Origin: Candidatus Uhrbacteria bacterium
Lineage (GTDB): Bacteria > Patescibacteriota > Patescibacteriia > UBA9934 > GWF2-40-263
Direction: 5' to 3'
NCBI GenBank assembly: GCA_016188475.1
Contig: JACPHT010000005.1
Location: 1 to 54,623, forward strand
DNA: 54,623 nt
The notes beneath the pieces are model-generated. The model was not told where the DNA came from. It saw nothing but the letters and a program-made list of their open reading frames with translations, and searched no databases. Shown here one piece after another: positions 1 through 8,622 of the stretch. Numbering within the stretch: the first letter of the stretch is position 1; the number at the start of each line of letters is the position of its first letter. Made by a program: the position numbers and the translations under genes.

Positions 1-2361
1 AACCTCGAATGCGCCTTCAACATAGAGTGAGTCATCTGCTGTTGCATCCCCAGGAACTCCAGTATCACCAACTCGTGTGTATCCAGTCGCAGACAAACTC
101 AAGTTTCCATCTGAAGTTACATCATCGCCGTTAACTGCAAGGTCATCGGTAAGAGTGACAGCTCCAGTTACACCAAGAGTTCCTGCAAAGGTTCCATTTC
201 CAGAATCGTTCAATGTAAACGCGGCAACGCCGTTGTCTTGAACAATAAAATCACCAGAACTTGAAAGATTAACAACTGTATCGCCTGTTCCACTGTTCGT
301 AATTGTAAACGCTTCTACTCCGTCTTGAGTGATTGAAGTGCTTGTGTCAAGCGCAAGAGTGTCAGAGAGTTCAGTGAAGTCTAAACAGTCAACACATGAT
401 ATGTCTCCAACAGTTGCAGTGCCTGCAACATCAAGTGATGAATCAAAGTCAACTGCTCCGTCAACATACAAACCGCCATCGATTTCGGCAGTGCCTTCAA
501 CGAATAATGAATCGTCAGCAAGAGCGACAAGATTGTCCGGCACTGATCCTGTTCCAATTCTCTGACCTGACGTAACAGTCAAATCTGTTCCGACAGTGAC
601 ATCGCGGGTTGTTGAAACACCGCCTGTTAGAGAAACGTCATTCGAAGCATTAGCATCTGTTGTTATTGTTATCGCTGTTACAGAAGCAGAACCGAATGCA
701 AGTGAAGTCGCTGTTGTTGTTCCAAAACTTAGTGCGCCTGCCGCGTTTGCATCCACTCGCGAACTTGGATCAATCAACACGTTTCCACCGTCGGTTATAT
801 TTCCAGAGCTATCAATATCAAACGCGCCTGCGGCCGCTGAAACAGCTCCAGTAGAACCTGTGACATCAAAATTGGTTCCATCAATGTTATTTGCATCGAT
901 CGTAAGTGTACTATCAAAATAAGCTGTCCCATCAACCTCGAATGCGCCTTCAACATAGAGTGAGTCATCTGCTGTTGCATCCCCAGGAACTCCAGTATCA
1001 CCAACTCGTGTGTATCCAGTCGCAGACAAACTCAAGTTTCCATCTGAAGTTACATCATCGCCGTTAACTGCAAGTACATCATCGCCGTTAACTGCAAGAT
1101 CGTCTGTAAGAGTGACAGCTCCAGTTACACCAAGAGTACCTGTGATAGACGCATTCCCTGTTGTTCCAGCATCAGTAATACTAAAGAGTGTGTTTGTTCC
1201 GTCTCTGAAAATAAATGATCCTGTATTTCCAACATCAATGTTCCAAGTTGTCGCTGTTGAAGTAAGATCACCACCATTTACAGCCAAGTCTCCTGTTAGA
1301 GTTGTGTTACCAGTGACTCCAAGCGTTCCTGCAAATGTTCCATTTCCAGAATCATTTACAGTAAATGCGGCAACACCGTTGTCTTGAACAATAAAGTCCC
1401 CTGTACTTGAAAGATTAACTATCGTGTTTCCTGTTCCACTGTTTGTAATGGTAAATACTTCTGCTGAATCTTGAGTAATTGAAGTGCTTGTGTCAAGCGC
1501 AAGAGTGTCAGAGAGTTCTGTGAAGTCTAAACAGTCAACACATGAAAGATCACTAACTGTCGCTGTTCCAACAAGATCAATCGCTCCATCAACGTATAAA
1601 TTACCTTCAATACCAGCGTCGCTTGCAACAAATAAATCATTCCCGCTTAAAGAAAAAGCAACATTTGCAATAGTTTCGGTCGCTGATGTTGAAGCACCAA
1701 CAACTAAATCATTATCAATAAATCCATCGCCCATTACTTCGATTTCATCTGCCACACGCAAATCTCCAACACCGCCAGAACCATATGAAAACGCTGTATC
1801 GGCACCCACAATCGCCGCTGCATCATCTTCATAAGAACCGTTAGTACCAACTTCCCAAAGTTGAATCACTGACAAATCAATTCCATCAAGCGTGTCCGCA
1901 TTCAATGCGTAAGGTGCTGCGACAAGTTGTTTGCGCGGAGTAAGTGTTTCACCGGCAATGATTACCTCAAGATATATTCCTGTGTTGTCCGCAAAAGTTG
2001 AATCAGAAATCGCCGCATAAGGAGATGCAATCGAAGTATCACCTAAATTTTCTGTGAACAATCCGTTTGTCAAAGTCACTGTTCGCGCGGTTGTTGAACC
2101 AGGAGTATTGCCATCGCATGTCGAAGACGAGTTTGACCAAATACAAGTTCCGCCAGACAAAGAAGAGTACAAGAAAAACTTCATCGAAGCAGATGAACTT
2201 GAAACCGGGACTCCGTTTGCGTCAAGAACACGTCCTTGGTAGGTAAGAATATTTGGCGGACTGGCAGCATGTACCGGAAGCACAACCCAACTTATAACCA
2301 TCGCAAGCATGGAGACGATGGTTATGATGCTGATCCGTTTATTTTGAATTTTGAGATTCAT
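1..2361 (-). CDS. Partial secreted repeat-rich surface (fiber-like) protein
   Basis: The frame is open for 787 codons from an ATG at 2361 to the window edge, so the C-terminus is missing. A hydrophobic signal segment at about residues 12-32 ends near VHAA. It is followed by a NILTYQGRVLDANG region and an APYALNADTLDG motif, a start typical of tail-fiber-like surface proteins. The rest is a Gly/Thr/Ser/Asp-rich beta-repeat array with recurring phrases such as CVDCLDFTELSDTLALDTS and LAVNGDDV. DNA-level repeats are strong: 1-180 matches 934-1138 and 181-435 matches 1327-1581. The start overlaps the upstream gene by 23 bp, so it is the last visible gene of the operon beginning at 7521. A surface adhesin or fiber role is inferred from composition only. 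Confidence 0.8.
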   Translation of the reverse strand, partial: MNLKIQNKRISIITIVSMLAMVISWVVLPVHAASPPNILTYQGRVLDANGVPVSSSSASMKFFLYSSLSGGTCIWSNSSSTCDGNTPGSTTARTVTLTNGLFTENLGDTSIASPYAAISDSTFADNTGIYLEVIIAGETLTPRKQLVAAPYALNADTLDGIDLSVIQLWEVGTNGSYEDDAAAIVGADTAFSYGSGGVGDLRVADEIEVMGDGFIDNDLVVGASTSATETIANVAFSLSGNDLFVASDAGIEGNLYVDGAIDLVGTATVSDLSCVDCLDFTELSDTLALDTSTSITQDSAEVFTITNSGTGNTIVNLSSTGDFIVQDNGVAAFTVNDSGNGTFAGTLGVTGNTTLTGDLAVNGGDLTSTATTWNIDVGNTGSFIFRDGTNTLFSITDAGTTGNASITGTLGVTGAVTLTDDLAVNGDDVLAVNGDDVTSDGNLSLSATGYTRVGDTGVPGDATADDSLYVEGAFEVDGTAYFDSTLTIDANNIDGTNFDVTGSTGAVSAAAGAFDIDSSGNITDGGNVLIDPSSRVDANAAGALSFGTTTATSLAFGSASVTAITITTDANASNDVSLTGGVSTTRDVTVGTDLTVTSGQRIGTGSVPDNLVALADDSLFVEGTAEIDGGLYVDGAVDFDSSLDVAGTATVGDISCVDCLDFTELSDTLALDTSTSITQDGVEAFTITNSGTGDTVVNLSSSGDFIVQDNGVAAFTLNDSGNGTFAGTLGVTGAVTLTDDLAVNGDDVTSDGNLSLSATGYTRVGDTGVPGDATADDSLYVEGAFEV
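1051..1098. repeat. 24-bp perfect tandem duplication inside the surface-protein gene
   Basis: A 24-bp unit at 1051-1074 is repeated exactly at 1075-1098. It adds eight residues (LAVNGDDV twice) without a frame change. The related block at 1-180 has a single copy, so this looks like a recent in-frame expansion. Confidence 0.9.
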
Positions 2362-5300
2362 ATGTTTCTGTATCAGTAGATGAATGCGGATGCATTTCTA
2401 CATCAACAGCAAAGTCTTGGGATCCTTTTGCGCCGCGCAAATCGATTGGACGCACTTGTGTTGACCGATATCCTGCTTTTTCAAACACAGCAAAGTATTC
2501 ACTCGGCCCGAGCAAGAACGCATAACGACCTTTGCTGTCTGTCATCTGTGTATCGAGAAGTTTGTTGTAGCGCGGCTCAAAAATTCTCGCAACAACGTTT
2601 GCAAGAGGACGTTTTGTTTCTGTGTCGTAAACAATTCCCCAACTCTTGGGTTTACGTGGTTTGGCAAGTCGTCGCGCAAGCAGATAAACCAGGATCTGCA
2701 CGAAAACCATCACGGCCGCAAGCACGGAGGGCCTGATGATAACGACAGCCACCGAAACAATCACGCCACTTATAGCGATGAAATGTTGTAGCAAGCGCAA
2801 CCGCCCTTGCCAAACCACACGTTTCGGTTTTTCAACTACTGTCACTTGAGCCGAATCAAGTGGAACATTAGGAGTGATTACAGCATCCTTTTCTGTCACC
2901 TCGATGAACTCACCGTGGTAGACGTCCAGGAATACGCCGTCATCCTTCACCCCATTAAGATATTCCGATGGAAATCGGAATCCGGCTTTTGTGACTGTTA
3001 GGCGATATGTTCCTGGTTGTACCAAGAAGAAGAATCGTCCTTGTTTGTCAGTCACACGGCTTTTAACAAGCCGTCCTTGACCAGGATTTGTCTTATCCTC
3101 TATTTGGAATAGACGAACCACAGCCAAATCAACCGGAGTTTTGGAAATGGCATAATAGACCGTGCCAAATCCTTTACGTTTGCGCCTCCAAAAAAGAAGA
3201 ATAGGCGCTGTGAAAAGATATTGAAGGAACGGAAGGAAATCGAATGCCACTGTCATAATGAGCAAACTGGCACCGGCTGTGACAGCAAGAACTGGCGTGG
3301 CAATTACTGTTGCGTTTTGAGCAACACGATTATCTCGAACTGTTTCAAGCGCTTGTTGTACTGTCTGTTTAACAGGCGTCTGAAATACATTTTCAATTTG
3401 CGCGGACAATTTTTCCGTTTCTGGTTTTGGAATCGCTGTCAAAACAATTTTCTTGTTGACAATATTATTATCAACAATAAATGTTTCTCCAGAATACGGT
3501 TTAAAACCCTTTGCTGATGTTTCCAAACGATATGATCCATCAAGAACATACCACCCATATGTTCCATTTGAATCTGTTGTTGTTGGATTGTACTGACTGT
3601 ATGGTGACCCATCCCATACAACCAACTTTCCATCAACGAGTTGTGAAAGAGTCAGACTAACTCCTTCAACTTTAGCTTCTTCACCATCGATGTCTTGTGT
3701 TGTGATGCCCCATGGCAACACATTCAAGAGGGAAGAAACACTTTCGTTTTTCCCGTCAGCATACTCAACCGCAATCTCCAGCTTATAGAGTTGCGCGAGT
3801 GCAGGCGTTATTATGTCCGCCATGTAAAGAGCGTCTCCACCTTGCTCATCTTCAAGGCGAAGTAGGTACATATCCGACCCAATAGAAGCCTGCAGGACCT
3901 CTACATTATCGGAAAGTTCGTCTTCTGAAATTTGCAGACGGATTTGCGTGCTTGGCAAAACATCGAACGTCCCTTTCTCACCCAAAGAAAGGGTAATGCT
4001 GCCATTTGCAACAACAATTATCACGTCCTCAATTTCAAGTGCCGCTTTGACAGCACCGAGAAAAGTTGGCGAGCTTCCCACCGGCTCTCCAGATGGAACC
4101 TCAATCGGTTCCTCCGAAGGCACTTCTGGCAGTGGCTCAGTACCTGGTTCTGGCTTGAGCTCGGGTTTTGATTCCGGCTCAGGCTTTGGAACAACAGGTG
4201 GCACCTCTTCTTCTAAAGCGGTTGGTGTACCTGATCCAACCGCTCCAGAAGCGAATTGCCCTGCAGCATCATAAGAGAACACTCCATAATAGTATGTGAG
4301 TCCATTTGTAAGATTGGTGCGTAGAAGACTTGTTGCAAGCGCGTTCAAAACTTGCGTGCACGATGAATCACTTGGTCCTGTCGGATATTTACTTTGACAC
4401 TCAAGAACTTTGATTCCAGCCAAGTCAGAGTCGTTTGGATTTGTCCAAGACAAAGATAATGATTTGTTCCCTGCTGTAATTGTCAATCCTGAAACATTTG
4501 CAGGTGCGAAATCCTGTGAAGTCGTAAACGTATTATCACCGGACAATACTGTGTTACTAGAACTATCAACTGAATCAACACGAAAGTGATACAGTTTCCC
4601 AGATTGAAGATTAGTCAAAATAACACTGTGATCTGTAACAAGTGAACTGCTACTCTTGGACGAATCATAACTTTCATTAAGTCCATATTCGACAACACTC
4701 GTGGAAGCCTCATTTGTGTTCCAAGTTACTCGCGCGCTTGATTGAGTAATGTCAACAACACTAATGTTTGAAATTATCGGAGCTGTTTGATCAAGAGTTG
4801 AAAACGATTGTGTGGAAGACGTTGCTTGATTGGAACTTAAATCCTTTGATCGAATGCGGAAGTAATAAGTCTTCCCTTCTTGCAAGCCTCCAAGTCCAAG
4901 CGAATGATTTACAACATAAGAAGCGTCAAAAGTTGTTCCTTCTTCAAAGGATTGAGTCAAGCCATAATCAATCGCACTGTCGGACGACTCATCAGTTGTC
5001 CAACTTACAACAGCCGCCTTGGCTGTCACTTGTGAAACAACAATGTTACTGATAACCGGAGCAGTTGTATCTCCCTGTGAACCGCCACCACCTCCATTAT
5101 TTCCGCCACCACCTCCAGGATTGGAAACACTTACGTTTACAGAGACTTGGTCTTGAGAACTGACCGGAAGCGCAATTGATCCAAAATCTCCAAAAGTTCC
5201 GCCGATTGTCACGAAGTATGTTCCAACACTTGATGGATTGGTTATGCGATTTGTTCCTGTTCCAGAACTTGTTGAGTTTGTTCCAATCTCTATTGCGACT

Positions 5301-5692
5301 TGGCTTGACGCGGCTATCGCGCCACTATCTCCGGCACAGATTGTGATTGTAAGAACATCACCAGCCATGACAACGGAGGCTTTTTCTGTTCCAGCGCAGT
5401 TTGCCGCTGTCGTAAGATCAACTCCGTCGTCTGAAATATCAACATCATCTTCAATAATCGAAGATGTGTTGAAAGACGCAGAAAATGAAAGAGTAATTGT
5501 TTGTCCTTCTGCTACACCAGATGAAGTTGTAAAGAGCACTTGGTGGTTCGAGCTTTGACTTGCCTGAAGCGTTGTCGGATAATCATTCGCGCTTGTGACA
5601 GTCGCGGCGTTTACTGAAGACACCAAAATCGTTGCCGTTAGAACAACGGAAACGGTTGCGATGCTCCAGATGTTGCGAACAAAATTTTGCAC
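2339..5692 (-). CDS. Large membrane-anchored surface protein with FN3 and carboxypeptidase-regulatory-like domains
   Basis: 1117 aa with a GTG start at 5692, five bases after the previous stop. In order: N-terminal signal segment (about 8-30); beta-rich domain; Gly-rich linker (about 192-206); three fibronectin type III-like repeats beginning at DTTAPVISNIVVS (about 207), TAPIISNISVV (about 303) and APANVSGLTI (about 397); Pro/Glu-rich spacer (about 490-540); further beta domains; a hydrophobic span near 835-860 followed by basic WRRKRK; a regulatory-like beta domain; a hydrophobic hairpin near 975-1015; and a last regulatory-like domain (YDTETKRPLANVVARIFEP). This suggests an envelope scaffold with an extracellular FN3 stalk and beta-sandwich domains near the membrane. 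It is the third gene of the surface operon. The exact role is unknown. Confidence 0.85.
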   Translation of the reverse strand: MQNFVRNIWSIATVSVVLTATILVSSVNAATVTSANDYPTTLQASQSSNHQVLFTTSSGVAEGQTITLSFSASFNTSSIIEDDVDISDDGVDLTTAANCAGTEKASVVMAGDVLTITICAGDSGAIAASSQVAIEIGTNSTSSGTGTNRITNPSSVGTYFVTIGGTFGDFGSIALPVSSQDQVSVNVSVSNPGGGGGNNGGGGGSQGDTTAPVISNIVVSQVTAKAAVVSWTTDESSDSAIDYGLTQSFEEGTTFDASYVVNHSLGLGGLQEGKTYYFRIRSKDLSSNQATSSTQSFSTLDQTAPIISNISVVDITQSSARVTWNTNEASTSVVEYGLNESYDSSKSSSSLVTDHSVILTNLQSGKLYHFRVDSVDSSSNTVLSGDNTFTTSQDFAPANVSGLTITAGNKSLSLSWTNPNDSDLAGIKVLECQSKYPTGPSDSSCTQVLNALATSLLRTNLTNGLTYYYGVFSYDAAGQFASGAVGSGTPTALEEEVPPVVPKPEPESKPELKPEPGTEPLPEVPSEEPIEVPSGEPVGSSPTFLGAVKAALEIEDVIIVVANGSITLSLGEKGTFDVLPSTQIRLQISEDELSDNVEVLQASIGSDMYLLRLEDEQGGDALYMADIITPALAQLYKLEIAVEYADGKNESVSSLLNVLPWGITTQDIDGEEAKVEGVSLTLSQLVDGKLVVWDGSPYSQYNPTTTDSNGTYGWYVLDGSYRLETSAKGFKPYSGETFIVDNNIVNKKIVLTAIPKPETEKLSAQIENVFQTPVKQTVQQALETVRDNRVAQNATVIATPVLAVTAGASLLIMTVAFDFLPFLQYLFTAPILLFWRRKRKGFGTVYYAISKTPVDLAVVRLFQIEDKTNPGQGRLVKSRVTDKQGRFFFLVQPGTYRLTVTKAGFRFPSEYLNGVKDDGVFLDVYHGEFIEVTEKDAVITPNVPLDSAQVTVVEKPKRVVWQGRLRLLQHFIAISGVIVSVAVVIIRPSVLAAVMVFVQILVYLLARRLAKPRKPKSWGIVYDTETKRPLANVVARIFEPRYNKLLDTQMTDSKGRYAFLLGPSEYFAVFEKAGYRSTQVRPIDLRGAKGSQDFAVDVEMHPHSSTDTETYESQNSK

Positions 5693-5696
5693 ACAT

Positions 5697-6611
5697 TTAT
5701 TTCCTACGATGAGCCAATGAATAAATAAACAGAATCACTAATATTAGGAGAACATCAAGTGACATTATCTGCCATGGAAAATACCAGAATGAAACACTTG
5801 ATGTAATCGTTTGTTCAGACTGGCCATACTTCAACAACAATTCGGCAGTCATCGGACCAAAAGCTAATACTTTCATCTGATCTTTTGCGCTTTGATAATA
5901 ATTCTTAGTTTCCTCTGATCCAACGACATATGTTCTTGTTGAGTTTGGCAGAACTCGTCCTAATGATGGATTTGCGTCTAGCTTCGCAACAATTCTTCCA
6001 AAAATATCTTTCACTTGAATTATTCCTTTTGGCGAAACATGAACGTTTCCTTGATTCTGCAATCTGAAATCATATTTTCCATCAATCCGACTAGATAATC
6101 GTGCTGAATCTTTTCTAAAGTCCAAAAGTGAAAGTTTTTCTCTTGTATCGCCTTCGACTGTAAGCAAGATTAAAGCTGCGGTTTTTGCCTCAACCATTGC
6201 TCCATTATCGGCAACAAGTTCAGAAGGTGATTGTGAAACAGTAAGCGCGGCATAATATCCGCCAGACAAAACATCAGATGGAATAGAAACATCAAACGGT
6301 ATCTCTCCTTTTGTGTTTGCCGGAACTCTAACTTCAGTTGAAAAAAGTTGAATCCACTGCGCAAGCCCAGAATTATCATCTTCAAATGGAATAAACTTCG
6401 GCCCTTCCCCATTTTCTTGTGGTTCAAATTTTAAAACTCCAAGATAGTACGTCTGCTCAATATCTCTTGTGTTGATCACGGTAATTTTTTCGTGAAGAAC
6501 ATCTCCACGAGCGCCGCTAATTTCCAAAACTGACGGAACAACAGAAGCGGCTCCGACAGATATCGGGATCAATGCAAGAATGATTGAACTTATCAAAAGT
6601 CGAAATTTCAT
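5697..6611 (-). CDS. Secreted Ig-like protein with C-terminal membrane anchor (DUF916-like)
   Basis: 304 aa. The ATG at 6611 (MKFRLLIS) lies one base after the preceding stop and starts directly at the signal peptide; a TTG seven codons upstream is less likely. The signal segment covers about 1-22. A long beta-sandwich region follows (ENGEGPKFIPFEDDNSG, VPANTKGEIPFDVSIPSDV, GGYYAALTV), like the extracellular Ig-type domains of peptidoglycan-associated DUF916 proteins. A C-terminal transmembrane helix (WQIMSLDVLLILVILFIY) ends in basic AHRRK. It is second in the surface operon, tightly coupled to its neighbours. Family assignment is by overall pattern and therefore moderate. Confidence 0.75.
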   Translation of the reverse strand: MKFRLLISSIILALIPISVGAASVVPSVLEISGARGDVLHEKITVINTRDIEQTYYLGVLKFEPQENGEGPKFIPFEDDNSGLAQWIQLFSTEVRVPANTKGEIPFDVSIPSDVLSGGYYAALTVSQSPSELVADNGAMVEAKTAALILLTVEGDTREKLSLLDFRKDSARLSSRIDGKYDFRLQNQGNVHVSPKGIIQVKDIFGRIVAKLDANPSLGRVLPNSTRTYVVGSEETKNYYQSAKDQMKVLAFGPMTAELLLKYGQSEQTITSSVSFWYFPWQIMSLDVLLILVILFIYSLAHRRK

Positions 6612-6612
6612 A

Positions 6613-7521
6613 TCAGTAATTTCCGGAAGCAATGAATGTTGTTGTGTTGCTGTAAGTTAGCGCTGCCGTATTTGTTGTGGTTCCGGCTTTCAAAATAATG
6701 AAAGACCTGTCATCAAACGCAAATGTGCTTTTTGTAACAATATCTTGCGCTGTTGAAGTTATCGCAGTATCGGCTGTATCAAATGTACTTGTTAAAATTG
6801 TTGTGTCTGACGATCTTGCGCCATATTCTTCGGCTGTCGCTGTAACAGCCCCATCTGCGACATCGTCAAGTGACGCGGCTCCGTTTTGTAAATCTGTATT
6901 TTCTAAAATCTGAATGCTGTAACCGTTGTCATTATCAATCGTCACCTCAAAACCGATGAGCCCAGTTCCAACAGTTGTTGAACTAATGTTTTCAAGAGTA
7001 AGGATTGAACCATTAAGCTGATAAAGATAATCCTGGGTTCCGTCAATAACTGGAGAACTAGCTCCAACAGTAAGGCTGTCTAAAACAATACTACCAACGC
7101 CAACGGACGAAATTTTTCCAAATCCAACAATTTGACTTGCTCCAAGATCTTGAACAACAGCAACGTAGTCGTTTGCGGAAAGACCTGCTGTTGATGTCAT
7201 TGAAACAGTTGTTCCGGAAATCGATGTTATGGCTCGCTCATTGCTTGAATTTTGAATGTAAAGATCGAAGGAAATGATTTGATCGAAAATTCCAGCACGG
7301 TAACCGTTTGACACTTGATAGGAGGAGCTTGATGCAGTACCCCCAGGACCGATCAGGGAACTGTCACGCAAGGAGTAAGAGGCTGAACTTGAATTATCTG
7401 AACCTCCGGTTGAGATTGTGTCCCACCGAATTTCATAATTCGTGGAGGTCATTCCGGCAGAAGCAATGCTCGCCCATACAAAAAACCCCACAAGTGCAAA
7501 GGTGATGATTCGATTGAACAT
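6613..7521 (-). CDS. Secreted beta-rich surface protein, first gene of the operon
   Basis: 302 aa with a signal peptide at about 1-22 (MFNRIITFALVGFFVWASIASA). The mature start has the pattern TNYEIRWDTISTGG, then SASYSLRDS and SSSYQVSNGYRAG, a Gly/Ser/Tyr-rich motif set common at the start of secreted CPR proteins of unknown function. The rest is Thr/Ser-rich and beta-prone without a membrane anchor, so it is probably secreted or held by its partners. The start is supported by AAAGGAAATGT before the ATG and by a strong promoter just upstream. No enzymatic motif was seen. Confidence 0.75.
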   Translation of the reverse strand: MFNRIITFALVGFFVWASIASAGMTSTNYEIRWDTISTGGSDNSSSASYSLRDSSLIGPGGTASSSSYQVSNGYRAGIFDQIISFDLYIQNSSNERAITSISGTTVSMTSTAGLSANDYVAVVQDLGASQIVGFGKISSVGVGSIVLDSLTVGASSPVIDGTQDYLYQLNGSILTLENISSTTVGTGLIGFEVTIDNDNGYSIQILENTDLQNGAASLDDVADGAVTATAEEYGARSSDTTILTSTFDTADTAITSTAQDIVTKSTFAFDDRSFIILKAGTTTNTAALTYSNTTTFIASGNY

Positions 7522-7540
7522 ACATTTCCTTTACAAAAGT

Positions 7541-7569
7541 AGTATATCATGAATACAAAAAGTAGTCAA
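7541..7569 (-). promoter_or_regulatory. Sigma70-type promoter of the surface-protein operon
   Basis: On the minus strand, TTGACT (7564-7569) and TATACT (7541-7546) are separated by exactly 17 bp. The start codon at 7521 lies about 20 bases downstream of the -10, giving a very short leader with a weak SD. Confidence 0.75.
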
Positions 7570-8101
7570 GCTGTCTTTTGGCTAAATTTAGCAAATAAAG
7601 AAAGATTTTGAGACACAAAAACTGTGGATAAGTGCTATTTTTTTCTTCAAACTACCAAAAGTTGGAAATTATCCACCATTTACACCCGTTTGCATACACT
7701 AGTGTAAACAAAAAAGTTCGGATATCGTACTTTTTTAAAAAATTGAACAATTTAAGTGTTCATCTTAATTTTTCAGAAAAAAATCCTTCTAATAAACCTT
7801 TTACTAAACGTCTATTCGTCTGAAGTTATCCTACTTGGAGCACAACTATTTTTTACTTCCAAATATTTTCAAATTATTCCAATTTCCGTAAACAATCTTT
7901 CAATAGATTTCAACAGTCATGGTATTTATTAGTAAATTCTTTATGTTCCCTACTATTTTATAGAATACCATTCGGAATTTCTGCCTCTGTCTCTCTCGCT
8001 TTTTTACAGGAACTGGCTCACTCTTCCGAAGTTTGGGTGGTCTAAAATGTGAAGAAGTTCATATTTTAGACGTACCCTTCGGATCCCAACCTTAGTATAT
8101 A
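7570..8101. other. AT-rich intergenic region with DnaA-box matches and a hairpin
   Basis: No credible gene was found. It holds a perfect DnaA-box match TGTGGATAA (7623-7631) and an opposed near match TTATCCACC (7669-7677). An imperfect hairpin at about 8041-8073 pairs TCTAAAATGTGAA with TTCATATTTTAGA. The rest is very AT-rich. Confidence 0.5.
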
Positions 8102-8138
8102 AATACAATATGCCAAGTAAAACTTGGCATATTGTATT
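8102..8138. repeat. Perfect 17-bp inverted repeat abutting tRNA-Ala
   Basis: Arms at 8102-8118 and 8122-8138 are perfectly complementary around an AAA loop. The right arm ends in the last base of the tRNA CCA, so on the minus strand it forms a hairpin directly after the tRNA. It may act as a 3' processing or termination signal, although no long T-run follows. Confidence 0.75.
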
Positions 8139-8213
8139 GGTGGACCGTTGGGGATTCGAACCCCAGGCCTTCGCAATGCGAATGCGACGCTCTACCAACT
8201 GAGCTAACGGCCC
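8138..8213 (-). tRNA. tRNA-Ala(CGC)
   Basis: A full cloverleaf reads on the minus strand. The acceptor GGGCCGT pairs with ACGGTCC and includes the G3-U70 wobble that is the alanine identity element. The anticodon loop TTCGCAT gives CGC, the T-loop is TTCGAAT, and CCA is encoded. Confidence 0.95.
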
Positions 8214-8393
8214 ACGAGCGAGCGAAAAGGCCAGGTTGTTATGACCTGTCGTTGAAGTAAAAATGTTAAAGGGAAATATAATTTCACTTCTATTTTTAAT
8301 ACAACGACAAACCACTAGGTTGGTTTTTTCCGAACGAGGCCATTAACTCCTAACGCTCCAAAGCTTGGCGAAGGCACTAACGACCCGTATTTT

Positions 8394-8409
8394 TGTTTCA
8401 CGTGAAACA
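8394..8409. promoter_or_regulatory. Consensus parS site
   Basis: The 16-bp palindrome TGTTTCACGTGAAACA exactly matches the well-known bacterial chromosomal parS consensus bound by ParB. It lies in the non-coding gap between tRNA-Ala and tRNA-Arg, about 29-30 kb from dnaA. The rest of the gap (8214-8439) shows no gene. Confidence 0.85.
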
Positions 8410-8439
8410 TTTCACTTGAAAACTATATTATAAAAATCT

Positions 8440-8515
8440 TGGTGTCCTCGGAGGGAATTGAACCCCCATCAACTGCTTAGGACGCAGTTGCTCTATCCAG
8501 TTGAGCTACGGGGAC
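8440..8515 (-). tRNA. tRNA-Arg(CCU)
   Basis: Cloverleaf on the minus strand. The acceptor GTCCCCG pairs with CGAGGAC with one C-A mismatch. The anticodon stem is ACTGC/GCAGT and the loop GTCCTAA gives anticodon CCU (codon AGG). The T-loop is TTCAATT and CCA is encoded. Confidence 0.93.
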
Positions 8516-8559
8516 TCAACAACTTATGTGTCGTAAAATGAAATAGATATTAAATGTGC

Positions 8560-8565
8560 TATACT
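8560..8565 (+). promoter_or_regulatory. Possible extended -10 element for rmuC
   Basis: TGCTATACT (TGn plus TATACT) lies about 58 bases upstream of the rmuC ATG. No convincing -35 is visible at 17 bp, consistent with an extended -10 promoter. Confidence 0.45.
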
Positions 8566-8622
8566 AATGACGCGAGCATAATACGTAAAAAATCAATCCT
8601 CGTCAAAATCTAAACATGCAAT

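Noticed and set aside
596-922. Plus-strand ORFs in 300-2250
   Set aside because: They are shadows of the long minus-strand repeat gene; the repetitive codon pattern leaves other frames open.
1-1581. CRISPR array
   Set aside because: The repeats are long, irregularly spaced and in frame within one ORF; no short constant repeats with unique spacers occur.
8004-8315. 103-codon minus-strand ORF
   Set aside because: It runs through tRNA-Ala and the palindrome after it; the reading frame is incidental.
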